Shown piece by piece: positions 1 through 10,805 of a stretch of 64,000 nt of DNA. Location of the stretch: positions 9,606,221 through 9,670,220 of the forward strand of contig OZ023181.1 in the NCBI GenBank assembly GCA_963995505.1. Reading direction: 5' to 3'. This stretch comes from Hypericum androsaemum. Lineage: Eukaryota > Streptophyta > Magnoliopsida > Malpighiales > Hypericaceae. Each line of letters opens with the position of its first letter. Within the stretch, counting starts at the first letter, position 1. A program made the position numbers and the translations under genes. The notes below the pieces were generated by a model. That model was not told the origin of the DNA, did not search any database, and worked only from the letters and a program-made list of their open reading frames with translations.

Positions 1-599
1 GTCTAGGTGACAGTTTTGCTTCTTGAAAACTAAGCTAGCTTTCTATGCGGTTTCGCACTCTTTTTTTTTATTTTGAAGGATTCAATGCACCTGAAATATT
101 TTTTACATACGCTTACATCTGCAATTTTTCCATGAACTCGTTGATTTTGAGCAAATTTGACAAAGAAGGCTCTTTTGACAGAAAATGGACAAAATGAGTA
201 ACCTATGTAAGATTCTTTTTCTAAAGAATTTAACCAAAAGACTTGTCATAGATTCTAAGAAGCTCGTTGATTTTGAGACAAAGAAAGTCATCTTTGGACG
301 AAACAGAAAAAATGTAACCCTAATGGGTCAGAGAAGAATTAAGAGTAGAAATCGGATAAGGAGGAGAAGATTAGAAGAAGATTAGGAGAAGAAGATTAGG
401 AGAGGGGATCAGGGAGAGAGGCGAGAGAGAAAGAAGATAGAATCGTATTCAAGAATTCAATTGTAAAATTGTCCAAGATGACCCTGTTGTTGTTTCTATA
501 TCTTTGTATACAAGTGACTACTATAACGAGTAGACGACCGAATGACCAAACGAGTAGACGACCGAATCACCCATCTTCATAGAGTCCAGTATCATAACA
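1..599. other. No gene; purine-rich flank, possible copia LTR remnant
   Basis: No credible gene. Positions 340-440 are strongly purine-rich on the + strand with repeated GGAGAAGAAGATTAG-like words. Read on the minus strand this is a pyrimidine-rich stretch following an ACAATTGAATTC-like segment, the layout expected of the end of a copia LTR. Because a minus-strand copia RNase H relic lies just to the right, this could be its decayed 3' LTR, but no LTR partner is present in the window. A 17-bp direct repeat (CGAGTAGACGACCGAAT) occurs at 527-543 and 551-567. Confidence 0.35.
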
Positions 600-609
600 A
601 AAAAAAAGA

Positions 610-1005
610 AGGTAAAATTCTTAATTTCTAAATGCAAACAACGGCCATCTTGGAATGTGCTCGGGGAAGTGCCTTGGTAAGTGGGAAACTTGGTCTTTGC
701 TGAAAATATAGTGAACACGAAGACGTCCATCCGCCACTTGTTCGGGAATGAAGTGAAAGTCAATCTCCATGTGTCTAGATCGGCTATGTATACCGGGTTG
801 GCGGCAATGTAAGTGGCGTCAAGATTATCTCACCAAAGCGTAGGAGATGCGCGACAAGGAAACACAATCTCGTGGAGAAGAGATTGCAGCCATATTATTT
901 CTGATGCTACTGTCGCAAGCGTTCGATATTCTACTTCGGTCGACGATCGTGATACAGAGTAACGTTATTGGGAAGACCAGGAGATTAGATTTGGTGCAAG
1001 GAAGG
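610..1005 (-). pseudogene. Ty1-copia RNase H relic
   Basis: On the minus strand, reading from about 1005 down to 610, conceptual translation gives the hallmarks of the copia polyprotein C-terminus: LISWSS, then SRSSTEVEYRTLA, then SEIIWLQSLL, then a DNLDATYIAANP segment, then FHFIPEQVADGRLRVHY. In this family they belong to the RNase H domain that degrades RNA in RNA:DNA hybrids during reverse transcription. Stops and at least one frame change interrupt the reading, and gag, protease, integrase and most of RT are absent. It is a dead fragment. No flanking LTR pair or target duplication was found. Confidence 0.8.
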
Positions 1006-1578
1006 AATACTACAACCACATTGAGTCCAAGGGTTATCAAAATTTAACAAGACACATTGAAGTTAAATTTTGAAAATATAATTTTGTTAAAATTCGGTAG
1101 GAATATTTTTTATTGTCCTTTTTAATATGATCTAATTTAAACATCAATTAGTTAGCAAGGTATATTTAGTAGATAGTTTCCGAAAATTATATTATTTTCA
1201 TTATTTTGCAAAGAATAACCGTAAAGGCAAATGAAAAAGAAAAAATAGAATACCTGAGTGAGAATATATTCTAATTCTAAGCACAAGTTGATTGACTGAA
1301 ATTGATGTATAACTCAAACCTATTATGCGCATTCTCTTTACTAATTCATTCCAAGTGGGTGAATTGTTAGCGTCACTTTTTGAAGTGTTACTTTTTTTAA
1401 AAATGATGTGCAAAATCATGACTACTGAATTAAAATGGTAATGGTAATTCCAATAATTAGGATTTAATTCCGATTACCGAAACTATGTATTGCTGATTTT
1501 TCACCCCTAAAAAATCAACTATCTTGTTGGACGAAGACTCGACTTCTACGTAATTGCCGAGGTTAAAAAGAAAGACGC
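1006..1578. other. AT-rich, no recognised feature
   Basis: AT-rich DNA between the copia relic and a hAT-like MITE. I see no gene, splice-bounded exon, RNA gene or repeat boundary here; short open frames are random. Confidence 0.5.
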
Positions 1579-1586
1579 GTCCACGG

Positions 1587-2220
1587 TAAGGATGGCAATG
1601 GATAAGGTAGGGTATTAATAGGATCCTATCTATACCATAGTTTGAAAAGTTGGATCCATATCTTATCTCAGACTCTCGACAAATCTCATTATTAGATTCA
1701 TACCCTTACCCTCAGGGTCCGCAGGGTCTACGGGGTCCTGCAGGGTCCGACCCTTGAATTAAATGCAAGACATTTTTTATAATTTTTATATAAAATTATT
1801 TAATTATTATATAAAATTCAATAAATCATAATGAATATGTGAAGATTAATCATGAAATACTAGTATATCAATAAAGAAAATTAAAATTAAATATGTTTTG
1901 AATTTCAGAGTCGATATCATGGAACATATTCCAGAATATTTGAGAACTATTTTACAATTTATAAGTAAAATTTAAAGATAAAGGGGTCTAATTAGGGTTT
2001 AAGTAGGGTCTAGTTAGGGTAGGGTCCAAATTATGGTAAAATGGTAAGGGTAGGGTAGGAATTCATAGGATTCATACCCTACCCTAGACCACATCTCGAA
2101 AAGCAGACCCATACCCATACCCATACCCTACCCTAGACCCAGTCAAAGTCAACATACCCTCGACCCACGAGGTAAGGGTAGGGTCCGACCCTCAGGGTAT
2201 TGGTATTTCTGCCATCCCTA
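1587..2220. mobile_element. hAT-like MITE, TSD GTCCACGG
   Basis: A 634-bp non-autonomous element. The left end reads TAAGGATGGCAATGG and the right end, inverted, reads TAGGGATGGCAGAAAT, so the terminal inverted repeats share a TARGGATGGCA core. A perfect 8-bp target duplication GTCCACGG flanks it at 1579-1586 and 2221-2228; 8-bp duplications are typical of hAT transposons. The interior has no coding capacity and contains many GGGTC/GACCC and TACCCTACCC words in both orientations, concentrated near the two ends as subterminal repeats. Mobilised, if ever, by a transposase encoded elsewhere. Confidence 0.85.
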
Positions 2221-2394
2221 GTCCACGGAACTATTAGAGGAAAGGCCTACCCTTGCACGTTTCCGTTTCTTGTAGCTTTTCGGAGTTTTTGTTATCCTGT
2301 TGGACGATCCCATAATTTTTATTTATCAACAATCTGTTAATACAAAACGGATACATCGGGATAGAGTCACCAATTTAAATCATTCAAATACACA

Positions 2395-2980
2395 TCAAAG
2401 CATGAACCTAGACGAACATCCAACATGACACGGTCAAAGAAAATAGTTTGAGCATACTTAGAGAAACATCAACAACATAGTTCCCATCTATCCAAGTATG
2501 ATGTATATGGATTTTCCAACCACGAGAGAGCAGCTCCTTAAATTGCTGGATAAGGGCCGACAGCGGGTGGTCCCGTGGGGCATTGCAGCCGACACACAAT
2601 ATAACAAGTGACGAGTCGACCTCAAGTTATTCTCGGTGAATTCCCTTCTCCCATGTCATCTCAAGACCCAATATAAATGCCCAAAACTCGGATTATTTCA
2701 CAAATGAAAAAGAAGGGAGCCTTAGTCGAGGGTAGCCTCCCGCTTGGCTTGATCAATTTCTCGGAGTCAGAGGAGCAAACAGGGACGTACAATGACCAAT
2801 CACTTTAACAAAACCAGATATCCAAAGAACGCAGCAGTCACGGACAACTCCTCTTGTACCTACCATGCCCAGATTCTCCGACGATGCACCATTAATGTCA
2901 TTTGGCGGTCGCGTACATGAGATAAGTATCTCTCGCTGTGGTAGGAGTGGAGTAATTCGGTTTGTCAAGACTCTTAACAA
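2395..2980 (-). pseudogene. LINE RNase H domain relic
   Basis: Minus-strand translation gives two blocks of a plant LINE RNase H (RVT_3-like) domain. The first, from about 2980 to 2755, has the NGASSENLGMVGTRGVVRD block, matching the family's conserved start in which the catalytic Asp is normally followed by Gly-Ala. The second, 2599 to 2408, contains HPLSALIQQFKELLSRGWKI and then a DGNYVVD block corresponding to the usual histidine/asparagine region. The first Asp appears replaced by Asn, and stop codons and a frame change separate the blocks. Only the 3' end of a LINE is present, the usual result of 5' truncation. Confidence 0.75.
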
Positions 2981-2984
2981 ACTA

Positions 2985-3333
2985 ATAAGATGTGGTTTTC
3001 ATGATACATAGTTTTCAAGAGGGCTCCTAGGATTTCTGGCAGAAAAAGGGCAATCTAGGTTTTCAGATAAAACAATGAGGCCAACGCCGGTCGGTCATGG
3101 CCTGGCCTGCTGGACCTAGTCCCAGTCACCCCATTCGGACAAGTCCTTCACTTATGGCGGGGGAACTTGATCAATCTATGGCAATAACATCCCTTTCACG
3201 AATCTTACACCTTCGAGCGGTCAAGGATGGTCAATCCATTCCCTAATAATTTTTCAATGGCGGGAGGCCTCACGCCTAATGCCGATTCCAGGGACGTGTC
3301 GATACCCAATAATATTTTTTAAAATTATGATCG
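2985..3333. other. No recognised feature
   Basis: Moderately GC-rich spacer between the LINE relic and a hAT-like element. It may be further decayed LINE sequence, but I found no conserved block to support that. Confidence 0.4.
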
Positions 3334-3689
3334 TAGGAATGATAATGGGCAGAATCTGGGTAGGATTCATAGGACCGAGATCCTTATCCTCTTTTTAAAT
3401 GGTGGACCAAGATCCTTACCTTTATTCTTTTTAAAAATAAGGATTCCAGCAGGATCTGGAACCTAAAAAATCGGATAGGATCAAGGTGACCCGCAGGTCT
3501 GTATTTTTTAAAATATTTTAAAAATTAAATTATCTTTTGAAAGTTTTCAAATAGCAATGAGACATTTTCAATCATTAAACAAATCAATACAAAGAAACCA
3601 AACAAACAAATCTAAAAAAATTGAAGTTGGGTAAATTAAAATCGAGAATTTGGTTCGTAATTTTCGCTGCTATTACTTAGGGCATGTTG

Positions 3690-3790
3690 CTGCTTCGTAA
3701 TGATATTATCTTCAATGAGGCGAGGTGCGATAATGAGATTCTCGTGCATTATGTGCTCTGCCATGCCCAAGAGTGGATTCTTTGGACGGA
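3690..3790 (+). pseudogene. Possible LINE fragment
   Basis: The + strand translates to LLRNDIIFNEARCDNEILVH followed by a short hydrophobic stretch ending HAQEW. This resembles the linker between reverse transcriptase and RNase H in plant LINEs, where a Trp-x-x-RN-x-hydrophobic-FN motif is common. The stretch is too short to be certain and has no intact neighbours. Confidence 0.35.
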
Positions 3791-3993
3791 TGCCTCGATC
3801 ATTCACAATTAATCGCTGCTCACTTTCTTGATTGCCTACAAGGATTTATGGATCCCTTTTCTTCACCTCTTGAGGTTGAGAGAACATTTTAGTCGGGGGT
3901 GGGATTATAACTGATGTAAATATCGGGCCCATATATCTTGTCTTTCTTTTTGCCCTTGCTCTATTTTGAACTTTTATTTTAATAAATAATATT

Positions 3994-5218
3994 GAAAAAA
4001 TTATGCTTAGGTCCCTGTAGTTTGGCGTCCCTCCCTCTGGGGTCCCTGCATTTCTGAAATCGTTCCCGACGTCCCTGAAATTTGGCTTTATCAACTCTCG
4101 GGTCCTTGACGGCTCTTTTTTTATTTTTTATCATGAAAATGACCAAAATATCTTTAAACAAAAAAATAAAAAAAATTACCTTCTTCAACCTTTGAACAAA
4201 AATACCAACCACAAAAAATTAACCCAAAATCAAGATCAAACTAACTAAAATCAAGAACACGACCGAGAACATCAACAACTATTAAAATTAAAAAACTCAT
4301 CACCATCGACACAATTAAAACCAAATCCGAAGACTTTAACCACCATCGACACCCATCACCAGATACAAGATGGCCAACTGAAAGATGGAAGCAACCTAGA
4401 ACCTCACTATGTCATTTTGGTGTCATGTTCGTACTAAAATCAGCATCAAATCCCCAATGGTTTACAAATGTGGCAGACAAATCAACAAATCCAAAGAGCC
4501 AATAAGTTCATAAGAATTCAGACCATAAAAAACCACAACTTTTAATAGCCCCGAGCCACGAAATTCTAGTCCTAAAACGAAACGACCCACAAAAAGATTG
4601 AAGCTTTTCGAAGGAACCAGCTCAAAAAAAACCTCAAAGATGGAAACTTTAAGCCCCTCCACACCAGAAATCACCCTTTTCCATCAAACAAACAGACTTC
4701 CAGGAGCAAAAAAAAAAGAACCCACAAGAGATTTCCCAAACAACAAACAGAAAAAAAGAAAGAAACCTTCGTAGAAGCATTTCATCAGCATCTTCTTGAG
4801 GATCTTCAACCAGGTGGGGTCGTCGTCGACCACCAGGACCCGGAGGCCGACCGGGAAGGCGCCGGCGGCTCTTGGGGACCCGTGAGGATTCGGTTTTAAT
4901 TGTGTCGATGGTGATGAATTTTTTAATTTTAATGGGTTCTTTATGTTCTTGGTTGTGTTCTTGATTTTAGTTAATTTGATCTTAGTTTTGGGTTAGTTTT
5001 TGGTGATTGGTATTTTTGTTCAAAGGTTGAAGAAAGTAATTTTTTATTTTTTGTTTAAGGGTATTTTGGTCATTTCCATGACTAAAAATGAAAAAAAAGC
5101 TGTCAGGGACCCGAGAGTTGATAAAACCAAACTTCAAGGACGTCAGGAACGATTTCAAAAATGCAGGGACCCCAGAGGGAGGGACGCCAAACTACAGGGA
5201 CCTTAGCGTAATTTTCTC
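3994..5218. mobile_element. Pack-MULE with ~340-bp terminal inverted repeats
   Basis: A 1225-bp Mutator-like element with an exact 9-bp target duplication AATAATATT (3985-3993 and 5219-5227). Termini are GAAAAAATTATGC and, inverted, GAGAAAATTACGC. The inverted repeats are very long, about 3994-4335 and 4885-5218, and can be followed through the GTCCCTG-rich outer part, a poly-A/T middle and an inner part with CATCACCATCGACACAATT. There is no transposase. The unique middle (about 4336-4884) is GC-richer and contains an exon and putative intron from a type-B response regulator on the minus strand. Long TIRs, the 9-bp duplication and host cargo together define a Pack-MULE. It sits inside the hAT-like element at 3334-5483. 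Confidence 0.9.
4767..4890 (-). pseudogene. Captured type-B response regulator fragment
   Basis: Minus-strand translation from 4890 runs through a Gly/Ala-rich lead, then FPVGLRVLVVDDDPTWLKIL, then a KKMLMKCFYE stretch. This matches the start of the phosphoreceiver domain of plant type-B ARR proteins, cytokinin-signalling transcription factors; the acidic DDD pocket that holds Mg2+ near the phospho-accepting Asp is preserved. The similarity stops at GAAG followed by GTTTCTT (donor GT at 4765-4766 in + coordinates), the position where type-B genes commonly have an intron, and pyrimidine-rich intron-like DNA follows. The piece was therefore apparently copied from genomic DNA. The phospho-acceptor Asp, Myb-like DNA-binding and activation regions are absent, so it cannot act as a regulator. 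Confidence 0.8.
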
Positions 5219-5491
5219 AATAATATTTACCTGCCAAAAAAATTAAGAATTTAGTATTATGTCTAATAATTAATATACATATATATTATTTTAATATTAA
5301 TTTAAAAAGTTTGGGTAGGATCAGGGCAGGATCCTATAGATCCATATTCATGCCCTTATCCTTTTAAAATATCAGGATCCGGGCAGGATCAGGGTCTAAA
5401 CCCGGTCAAAGTCAACAGGTCTTGGACCCTTCGGGTCAAGATCAGGGTACACCATCATGGTAAGGGTCTAATTGTCATCCCTACATGATCA

Positions 5492-6389
5492 TATTATTGA
5501 GATGCTTGCTATATTTTTCAATTTATTGAAGCAAGGATAGTTGCCTGCTACGATCAAGGTACAAGAGGCACGCCTGTCAAACCAAGATGTAGTGGCAGGA
5601 GGCCGGGACTTGACGATTTAAGAAGCAGCCATATGAAGGGCGTTGAACACCTCCGGTCAGAGACATGCCACTAATCCAGAGGCAATTTCAAGAGACTTGC
5701 AACATGGGAACATGGGCAAACGTGCACAAGCTCAGTTGGAGATGGTTCTGTTGTTGATTGTAAATAATCAAGCTGGGCAACATTCACTAGCTCATGTGGG
5801 AACGGTCATGGTGCAGCCGAATGCGTCTCGAGAACTTGAGTCGGGTTGGCCAAGTCTACCACAATGGGAGGCTAGGAGGAATACACATCAGAGGTCATCA
5901 ATATGGACAGACTCTTTGAATATTGCGAGAGCAAATATAGGACCTACCCGGGTTCTAGGGATATTTTGCATTGCCCAACTAACATATATGATAAGACAAT
6001 GCTTTTTGAGACTTTTACAGACAATGCTTTTTGAGACTTTTACAGACAATGCTTTTTGAGAATTTTACTTCATTCATAGGCTACTTGACTCAGGGGCACC
6101 CTCTGCTACAAGCTCGGATGAAAGTTGGGCTGGAAATGCAAGATGATGGACCATTCAAAGCTTCATCAGCGGCTGGGCAGCCACTTCCAATCTTCTCTAA
6201 ATGCCCGATCTCCATGAATATTAGGGAGGACGAGCATCAACAGCTTTCACGAGGAGTAGGCAATGTAAACCCTAGATAGGCAATGTGAACCCTGAAGGAG
6301 ATGGTGTAACATCTGCTCTTGGTATCAAGTTGCTTCATGGTCTTTCATCTGATAATGATACCGGTAAGTGGAGGTGAGGAGGTAATACA
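5492..6389. other. Unrecognised region with a 138-codon ORF
   Basis: An open frame at 5643-6059 (+) gives a polar, His/Gln-rich protein with no motif I recognise; its tail is simply the translation of the 25-bp tandem repeat. It may belong to a decayed retroelement since copia relics follow, but no gag or zinc-knuckle signature is visible. I do not call it a gene. Confidence 0.35.
5995..6069. repeat. 25-bp tandem repeat, 3 copies
   Basis: Three consecutive 25-bp units beginning GACAATGCTTTTTGAGA. The first two are identical and the third differs near its end (AATTTTACT in place of CTTTTACA). Confidence 0.9.
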
Positions 6390-6840
6390 ATAGCACCTTT
6401 GGAAAATACCTTTCACTCAATGAAATCAATCAAAGTGATTGGGTAGATACTCTTTACTCAATGGAATCAACCAAAGAGATTCGAGCAACACATAAGATTT
6501 GGCAATACTCTTCACTCAATGGAATCGGCCAAGGAGTTTCGAATAACTCATCACCTTAAGGAATCCACCTACAGACTAAGAGGATAACTAGAAGAAATCC
6601 ATCTTCTAAACAAGTCAAGAGACTTGTTATAAGATAACTCTTTCTTTTATTTTTAACTCAATAATCCTTACATCCTTACAAAGGTTGCTATTTGTAGGGA
6701 AAGGATACAATGAACTTTTAACTTCAATTAACTCTTCTTGGAGCTTCTGGATACACCTTACGAAAAGTCTAATAAATATCTCTAGACAACTCCAAATAAC
6801 AAACTGTTTAATTCATTGGAAACTAGACATCCTGGGCTTT
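6390..6840. repeat. Dispersed repeat, left copy
   Basis: This segment aligns with 13790-14130. Shared words in order include CACTCAATGGAATC, ATCCATCTTCTAAACAAGTC, TACATCCTTACAAAGGTTG and ACTAGACATC/ATTAGACATC. The left copy also has internal repetition of the ACTCAATGGAATC motif (about 6411, 6458 and 6517). The two copies bracket a copia pol relic and a gypsy element, so they may be parts of the two LTRs of the copia element; see the finding on nesting. Confidence 0.7.
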
Positions 6841-6954
6841 ATGAGTCTTGAGCAACTCATCACCTTAACATACACCAAGGAGTTCACCAAAGAAAGAAGA
6901 GGTCAAGGCACTAAAGGCGAACATAATATAGTTTCTTATTCATCTTCTCCCAGG

Positions 6955-8375
6955 CATACATGTCGTGGACTCCAAATGGGTACGTAAGATCAAATTTCAC
7001 CCTTATGGATTAGTTGAACATTACAAGGCACGTCTTGTAGCGAGCAGCTTCAAACAAATTGAGGGTGTCGACTATCATGATATTTTTGCTCCCGTAGCTA
7101 AAGTTGTTTCTGTTTGATGCCTACTAGCACTAGCTGTCGAGAAAGGGTGACTTATTCATCAACTAGATGTCAATAATGTTGTTCTACACGGTGATCTAAT
7201 AGAGGAGATCTATATGAAGGTTTTTTAAGGGTTCGCCAAACCCGGGGACTCCCGTGTGTGCCATCTACGTAAGTCCTTATATGGGATTAAACAAGCCTCT
7301 TGGTCTTGGTATAGCAAGCTCACCAAGTTTCTTATAAATATGGGTTTCACCCAATCCCACGCTGATCATGCAATGTTTATTTATTGCCAAGGCTCACGGG
7401 TTTTGATTTTACTTGTTTATTTTGATGATGTGATTTTAGTCGAAAATCACACTCAGGTGTTTCAATCCATAAAGGACGTCTTCATGATCTTATTGGTATT
7501 AAAGATTTGGGCATTGTCAAGTCTTTTCTTGGTATCGAGGTTGCGATGACCTCGAAAGGTTTTGCCCTTGGTCAACGGAAATACACTCTTGATATCCTTA
7601 ACGAGTGTGGGAAGGATGATTCTCAATCATAAACCTTCCCTATTGAGCAAAATCATCGACTCTAGTTTGGAGGTGATCCCCTAGCTGATGCATCCCATTT
7701 TTGACAACTGGTTGGCCGACTTATGTACTTGATGGTGACTCATCCCGACATTGCTTATGCAATCAATATACTTAGCCAATTTATTGAGAAATTGAGTACT
7801 ACTCATATGCAAGCTATGGACCATGTGTTAAAGAACTGGAAGAGCACACCGGGACAAGGACTTCTTCTCAACAACTTTTCAGATTTTAGTCTCCTTGCTT
7901 ATTGTGATGCTGATTTGGGACGCTCTCCGATGACTAAGTGCTCCCATACTAGATATTTTATTTTATTCAGAGGCTCGCTTATCTCTTGGAGCACAAAGAG
8001 ACAGCCAGTCGTGTCTCATTCCTTCGCCGATGTTAAATATTGAGCAATGACCGTTACCGTTAGTGAAATTCTATAGTTGCAATGGTTGTTCCGTGACTTG
8101 GGCATTTGATTCAATAGTCCTACACCATTATTCTTTGACAATGAAGCAACTCTCCACATCGCTACGCATCCCATTTATCATAGACGGACAAAGCACGTCG
8201 AAATAGATTATTATTTTTTTTGTGAGCGTGTAGAATCACATAAGATCGCTCCTACCAAGATTTCGAATGCTTGGCAATTAGCAGATTTGTTCACCAAAGC
8301 TCTTGGCCAAGATTATTTCTGACTTCTTATTTGCAAGTTGGGCATAATTAATCTTCATGCTCTAACTTGAAGGGG
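6955..8375 (+). pseudogene. Ty1-copia RT-RNase H relic
   Basis: Conceptual translation follows the C-terminal half of copia pol in order. First is VDSKWVRKIKFHPYG then YKARLVA (start of RT), then the HQLDVNNVVLHGDL block, LRKSLYGIKQA, and YFDDVIL as the catalytic YxDD-type box (about 7420-7440). Next come a KDLGIVKSFLGIEV block, PDIAYAIN, LLAYCDADLG, LISWSTKRQPVVS and finally HVEIDYYF with LADLFTKAL of RNase H. More than eight stops and several frame changes are present (for example at 7117, 7149 and 7227), and gag, protease and integrase are missing, so it is dead. It ends in AAGGGGGAG at about 8370, a typical polypurine tract, followed by the start of a 3' LTR. Confidence 0.9.
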
Positions 8376-8536
8376 GAGTATAGAGTAGTTATCTACTTAG
8401 TTGATAAGTCATAGTTGATAAGTATTATGATGTAAACTATGTGTGTAGATAGTAAAATCATTATCAATGTCCTTTTCATAGTCCATATCAAAAACTAATG
8501 TAAACACTTATATTTATATGGCCTTAAGACATCAAT
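8376..8536 (+). repeat. Probable start of copia 3' LTR
   Basis: Lies immediately after the polypurine tract of the copia relic, where the 3' LTR should start, and is interrupted by the gypsy insertion at 8537. The target duplication TCAAT is 8532-8536. The rest of this LTR would resume at 13768. No complete partner copy was found on the left, so LTR identity is inferred from position only. Confidence 0.5.
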
Positions 8537-9284
8537 TGATGTGAACACGTCCACTATGGAGCTACAAGACCCACAACCAGTTCGAGTTCCACTTGGACCA
8601 ATCACAAGAGCAAGAGCAAAGACGCTTCAAGCTGAGCTTAACGGATTAATTCAAGGGATTTGGACTACAACCAGTTCGTGTAAGCCCGTGGACGTCCATG
8701 CAAAGCCCATGCACGTGATTGGAGTTGTTTTGGAAGCCTAAAGGAGTAGAACCAAGATTCCTACTTTTTAGGAATAAGAGTTATCCAAACTTTTTATAAC
8801 TTTTTAGGAATAAGAGTTATCCAATAGTGGATAATGTTGGATAATGATTGTGTTTTTTCAATTCTTAGGATAAACATTCGTTTTAGAACTAGTTTAAGTA
8901 GTATGATAAGTTTAGAGCTCTTCAGAACTTATCTTGTTGACTTTGGAGTCTATCCAGGTCAGTTTTAACCTCTATATAAGGAGGGCCACGAATTCAATAA
9001 AGACATCACTTTTTGGCATAAGAAAATTCGTGAGTTTTGATACTCTAGTTGTTCTTGCGGGCTGGATTGCTTAGCTAGGGCGTTTGTACTTATCAAATGG
9101 AATTTCCATCTCCGTTTGTGGCGTATTCGATTCAAGATCAAGGTTCGCGTTCTCACCATTGCTACGGGTCAAAGTTAACAAACACTAAGGTTCGGTGCAA
9201 GGCGCAAAGCGACGGATCAAGATCAACCATCATCCTAGAGTAGACGGTCCGAGTTGGTGCGAGTTCCTGAAGGAATTCATATCA
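8537..9284 (+). repeat. 5' LTR of the gypsy element
   Basis: 748-bp LTR, TGATGTG...TATCA. It contains a near-tandem copy of ACTTTTTAGGAATAAGAG (first copy near 8762, second near 8800), a TATA-like CTCTATATAAGGAGG near 8970 as likely promoter core, and an open frame at 8541-8741 that duplicates the C-terminal coding extension found in the 3' LTR. Confidence 0.95.
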
Positions 9285-9286
9285 TT

Positions 9287-9299
9287 TGGTATCAAGAGC
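9287..9299 (+). other. Primer binding site (tRNA-iMet type)
   Basis: TGGTATCAAGAGC begins two bases after the 5' LTR. It matches the usual plant initiator-Met-tRNA primer site TGGTATCAGAGC apart from one inserted A. Confidence 0.85.
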
Positions 9300-9802
9300 T
9301 TAGGTTCTACTTTAGACCTTATATCTTTACATTTATTGTCTTTATTTGATTGGTATTTCAGATTCGTGACTTTAGTGTCCTAAGTCGTGTATTCTGATCA
9401 AAAAGAAAAAAAAAGAAAAAAGAAAAAAAGAAAAAAAGAAGTCAGAATTCAAGTAGGATTAGTAGAATCGGAATTCAAGTAGGACTAGTAGTATTGGATA
9501 GTGCAATTTCGTGATTCAAGAAGATAGAAGCGAAGGCAAGAACGAAAGCAAGAAGAAGAAAGAAGAAGACTCGGCAACTAAAGTGTGCGAAGGCCAAGCT
9601 AATCTCTACTAGCTCCACAAGAACCAACAAGAGTGTCACGAGAGGAAAAAGGCAAGAGTGGTGAGCACATTAGAGAGAAAAGAGCCAAATAGTTGAGTGT
9701 AAACACGAGTGAATCCGAGTGCAACATACTTTGAGGGTAAACACGTAAGGGAGTGATTGGTGAGGTCCATTATTTTTAACTAACCAATTTTCTTGCAGCA
9801 AC

Positions 9803-10657
9803 ATGTCTCAAGAAAATGAAGGAGAAAGAGGAGGAGCTTGGGGCAACGTTGACCCTAAGGTATTTGTGGAGGCCTTAACGGGGAAGCTCCAACAAATGAT
9901 GAGAGCGGAGGTTGAGCAAATACACCAACGCTTGGATATCATAGAGAATTCACGTGCTAGCCAACAACCACGAGGCATACCTCATGCCCAGAGAAGACAA
10001 GCACCTATGGGAGGAATGAGTGGAGATGAGTCTGACTTTGATGAGGACGTAGGCTCCACAAGGAATGTTAGGAGGTTGAGGAATGAACGCCAACCTAGGG
10101 AGGCCAGGTAGAGAGGGAATGACAATTTGGGAAGCATCAAGTTAAAAATACCTTCCTTTGCAGGTCATTCTGATCCGGAGGCTTATCTTGAATGGGAGAA
10201 GAAGATCGAATTTGTGTTTGATTGTCACAATTGTTCCGAGGCAAAGAAGGTAAAGCTGGCTGTGACTGAATTTACTGATTATGCTATAACTTGGTGGGAT
10301 CAATTTGTCACAAGCAGGAGACGTAACGGAGAATATCCCATAGAAACATGGGCGGAGATGAAAGTTGTGATGAGGAAACGCTTTGTTCCTAGTCATTACT
10401 ACCGTGATCTTTTTAAAAAGTTACAAGGACTGCGACAAGGAAGTATGAGTGTGGAAGATTACTATAAGCAGATGGAGATGGCCATGATACGAGCCAACAT
10501 AGAGGAGGATCGTGAAGCCACTATGGCTAGGTTCTTGAATGGACTAAATCCTGAAATTCAAGACAAAGTGGAGCTACAACACTACGTCGAATTGGAAGAT
10601 ATGGTTCATATGGCCAACAAGATAGAGAAACAAATGAAGAGAGGGGGAGGAACATGA
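9803..10657 (+). pseudogene. gypsy gag (capsid) with one nonsense codon
   Basis: Starts at ATG 9803 and continues in one frame to TGA 10655-10657, broken only by TAG at 10109-10111. Before the break it has an acidic, Gln-rich lead with a short helical segment. After it is a retrotransposon gag (capsid) domain with PSFAGHSDPEAYLEWEKKIE, an ITWWDQF block, KRFVPSHYYRDLFKKLQGL and the EDYYK/MARFLNGL pattern. It would package the RNA into virus-like particles. Downstream the frame must shift to reach the zinc knuckle at 10806, so gag is not contiguous with the nucleocapsid motif. A splice-acceptor-like TTTTCTTGCAG ends four bases before the ATG. Confidence 0.9.
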
Positions 10658-10805
10658 GCTACATCAAGTGCTACTTGGAAGCCGAATTATCCAAAGAAGT
10701 TTGATAAGCCACAGGCGGCCAAAGTAGAACACAAGACCGAGAGTTCTAATACCAGCTCTCAAAACAAAGTGGAAGCCCCTCCTACAAGAAATCCTTGACA
10801 TTAGG

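Larger units (their letters stand above)
3334..5483. mobile_element. hAT-like MITE split by a nested Pack-MULE
   Basis: The left terminus reads TAGGAATGATAATGGG; the right terminus, inverted, reads TAGGGATGACAATTAGACCC. Flanks are TATGATCG (3326-3333) and CATGATCA (5484-5491), an 8-bp duplication matching at 6 of 8 positions, which suits a fairly old hAT-type insertion. The interior next to both ends carries GGATCC/GGGTC-rich words like those of the element at 1587-2220, so the two are related families. The 2.15-kb size is explained by the later insertion of a 1225-bp MULE at 3994-5218 and perhaps an older LINE scrap at about 3690-3790. Confidence 0.65.

Noticed and set aside
5643..6059. 138-codon ORF as a gene
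   Set aside because: No recognised motif, no splice or promoter context, and the C-terminus is the 25-bp tandem repeat translated.
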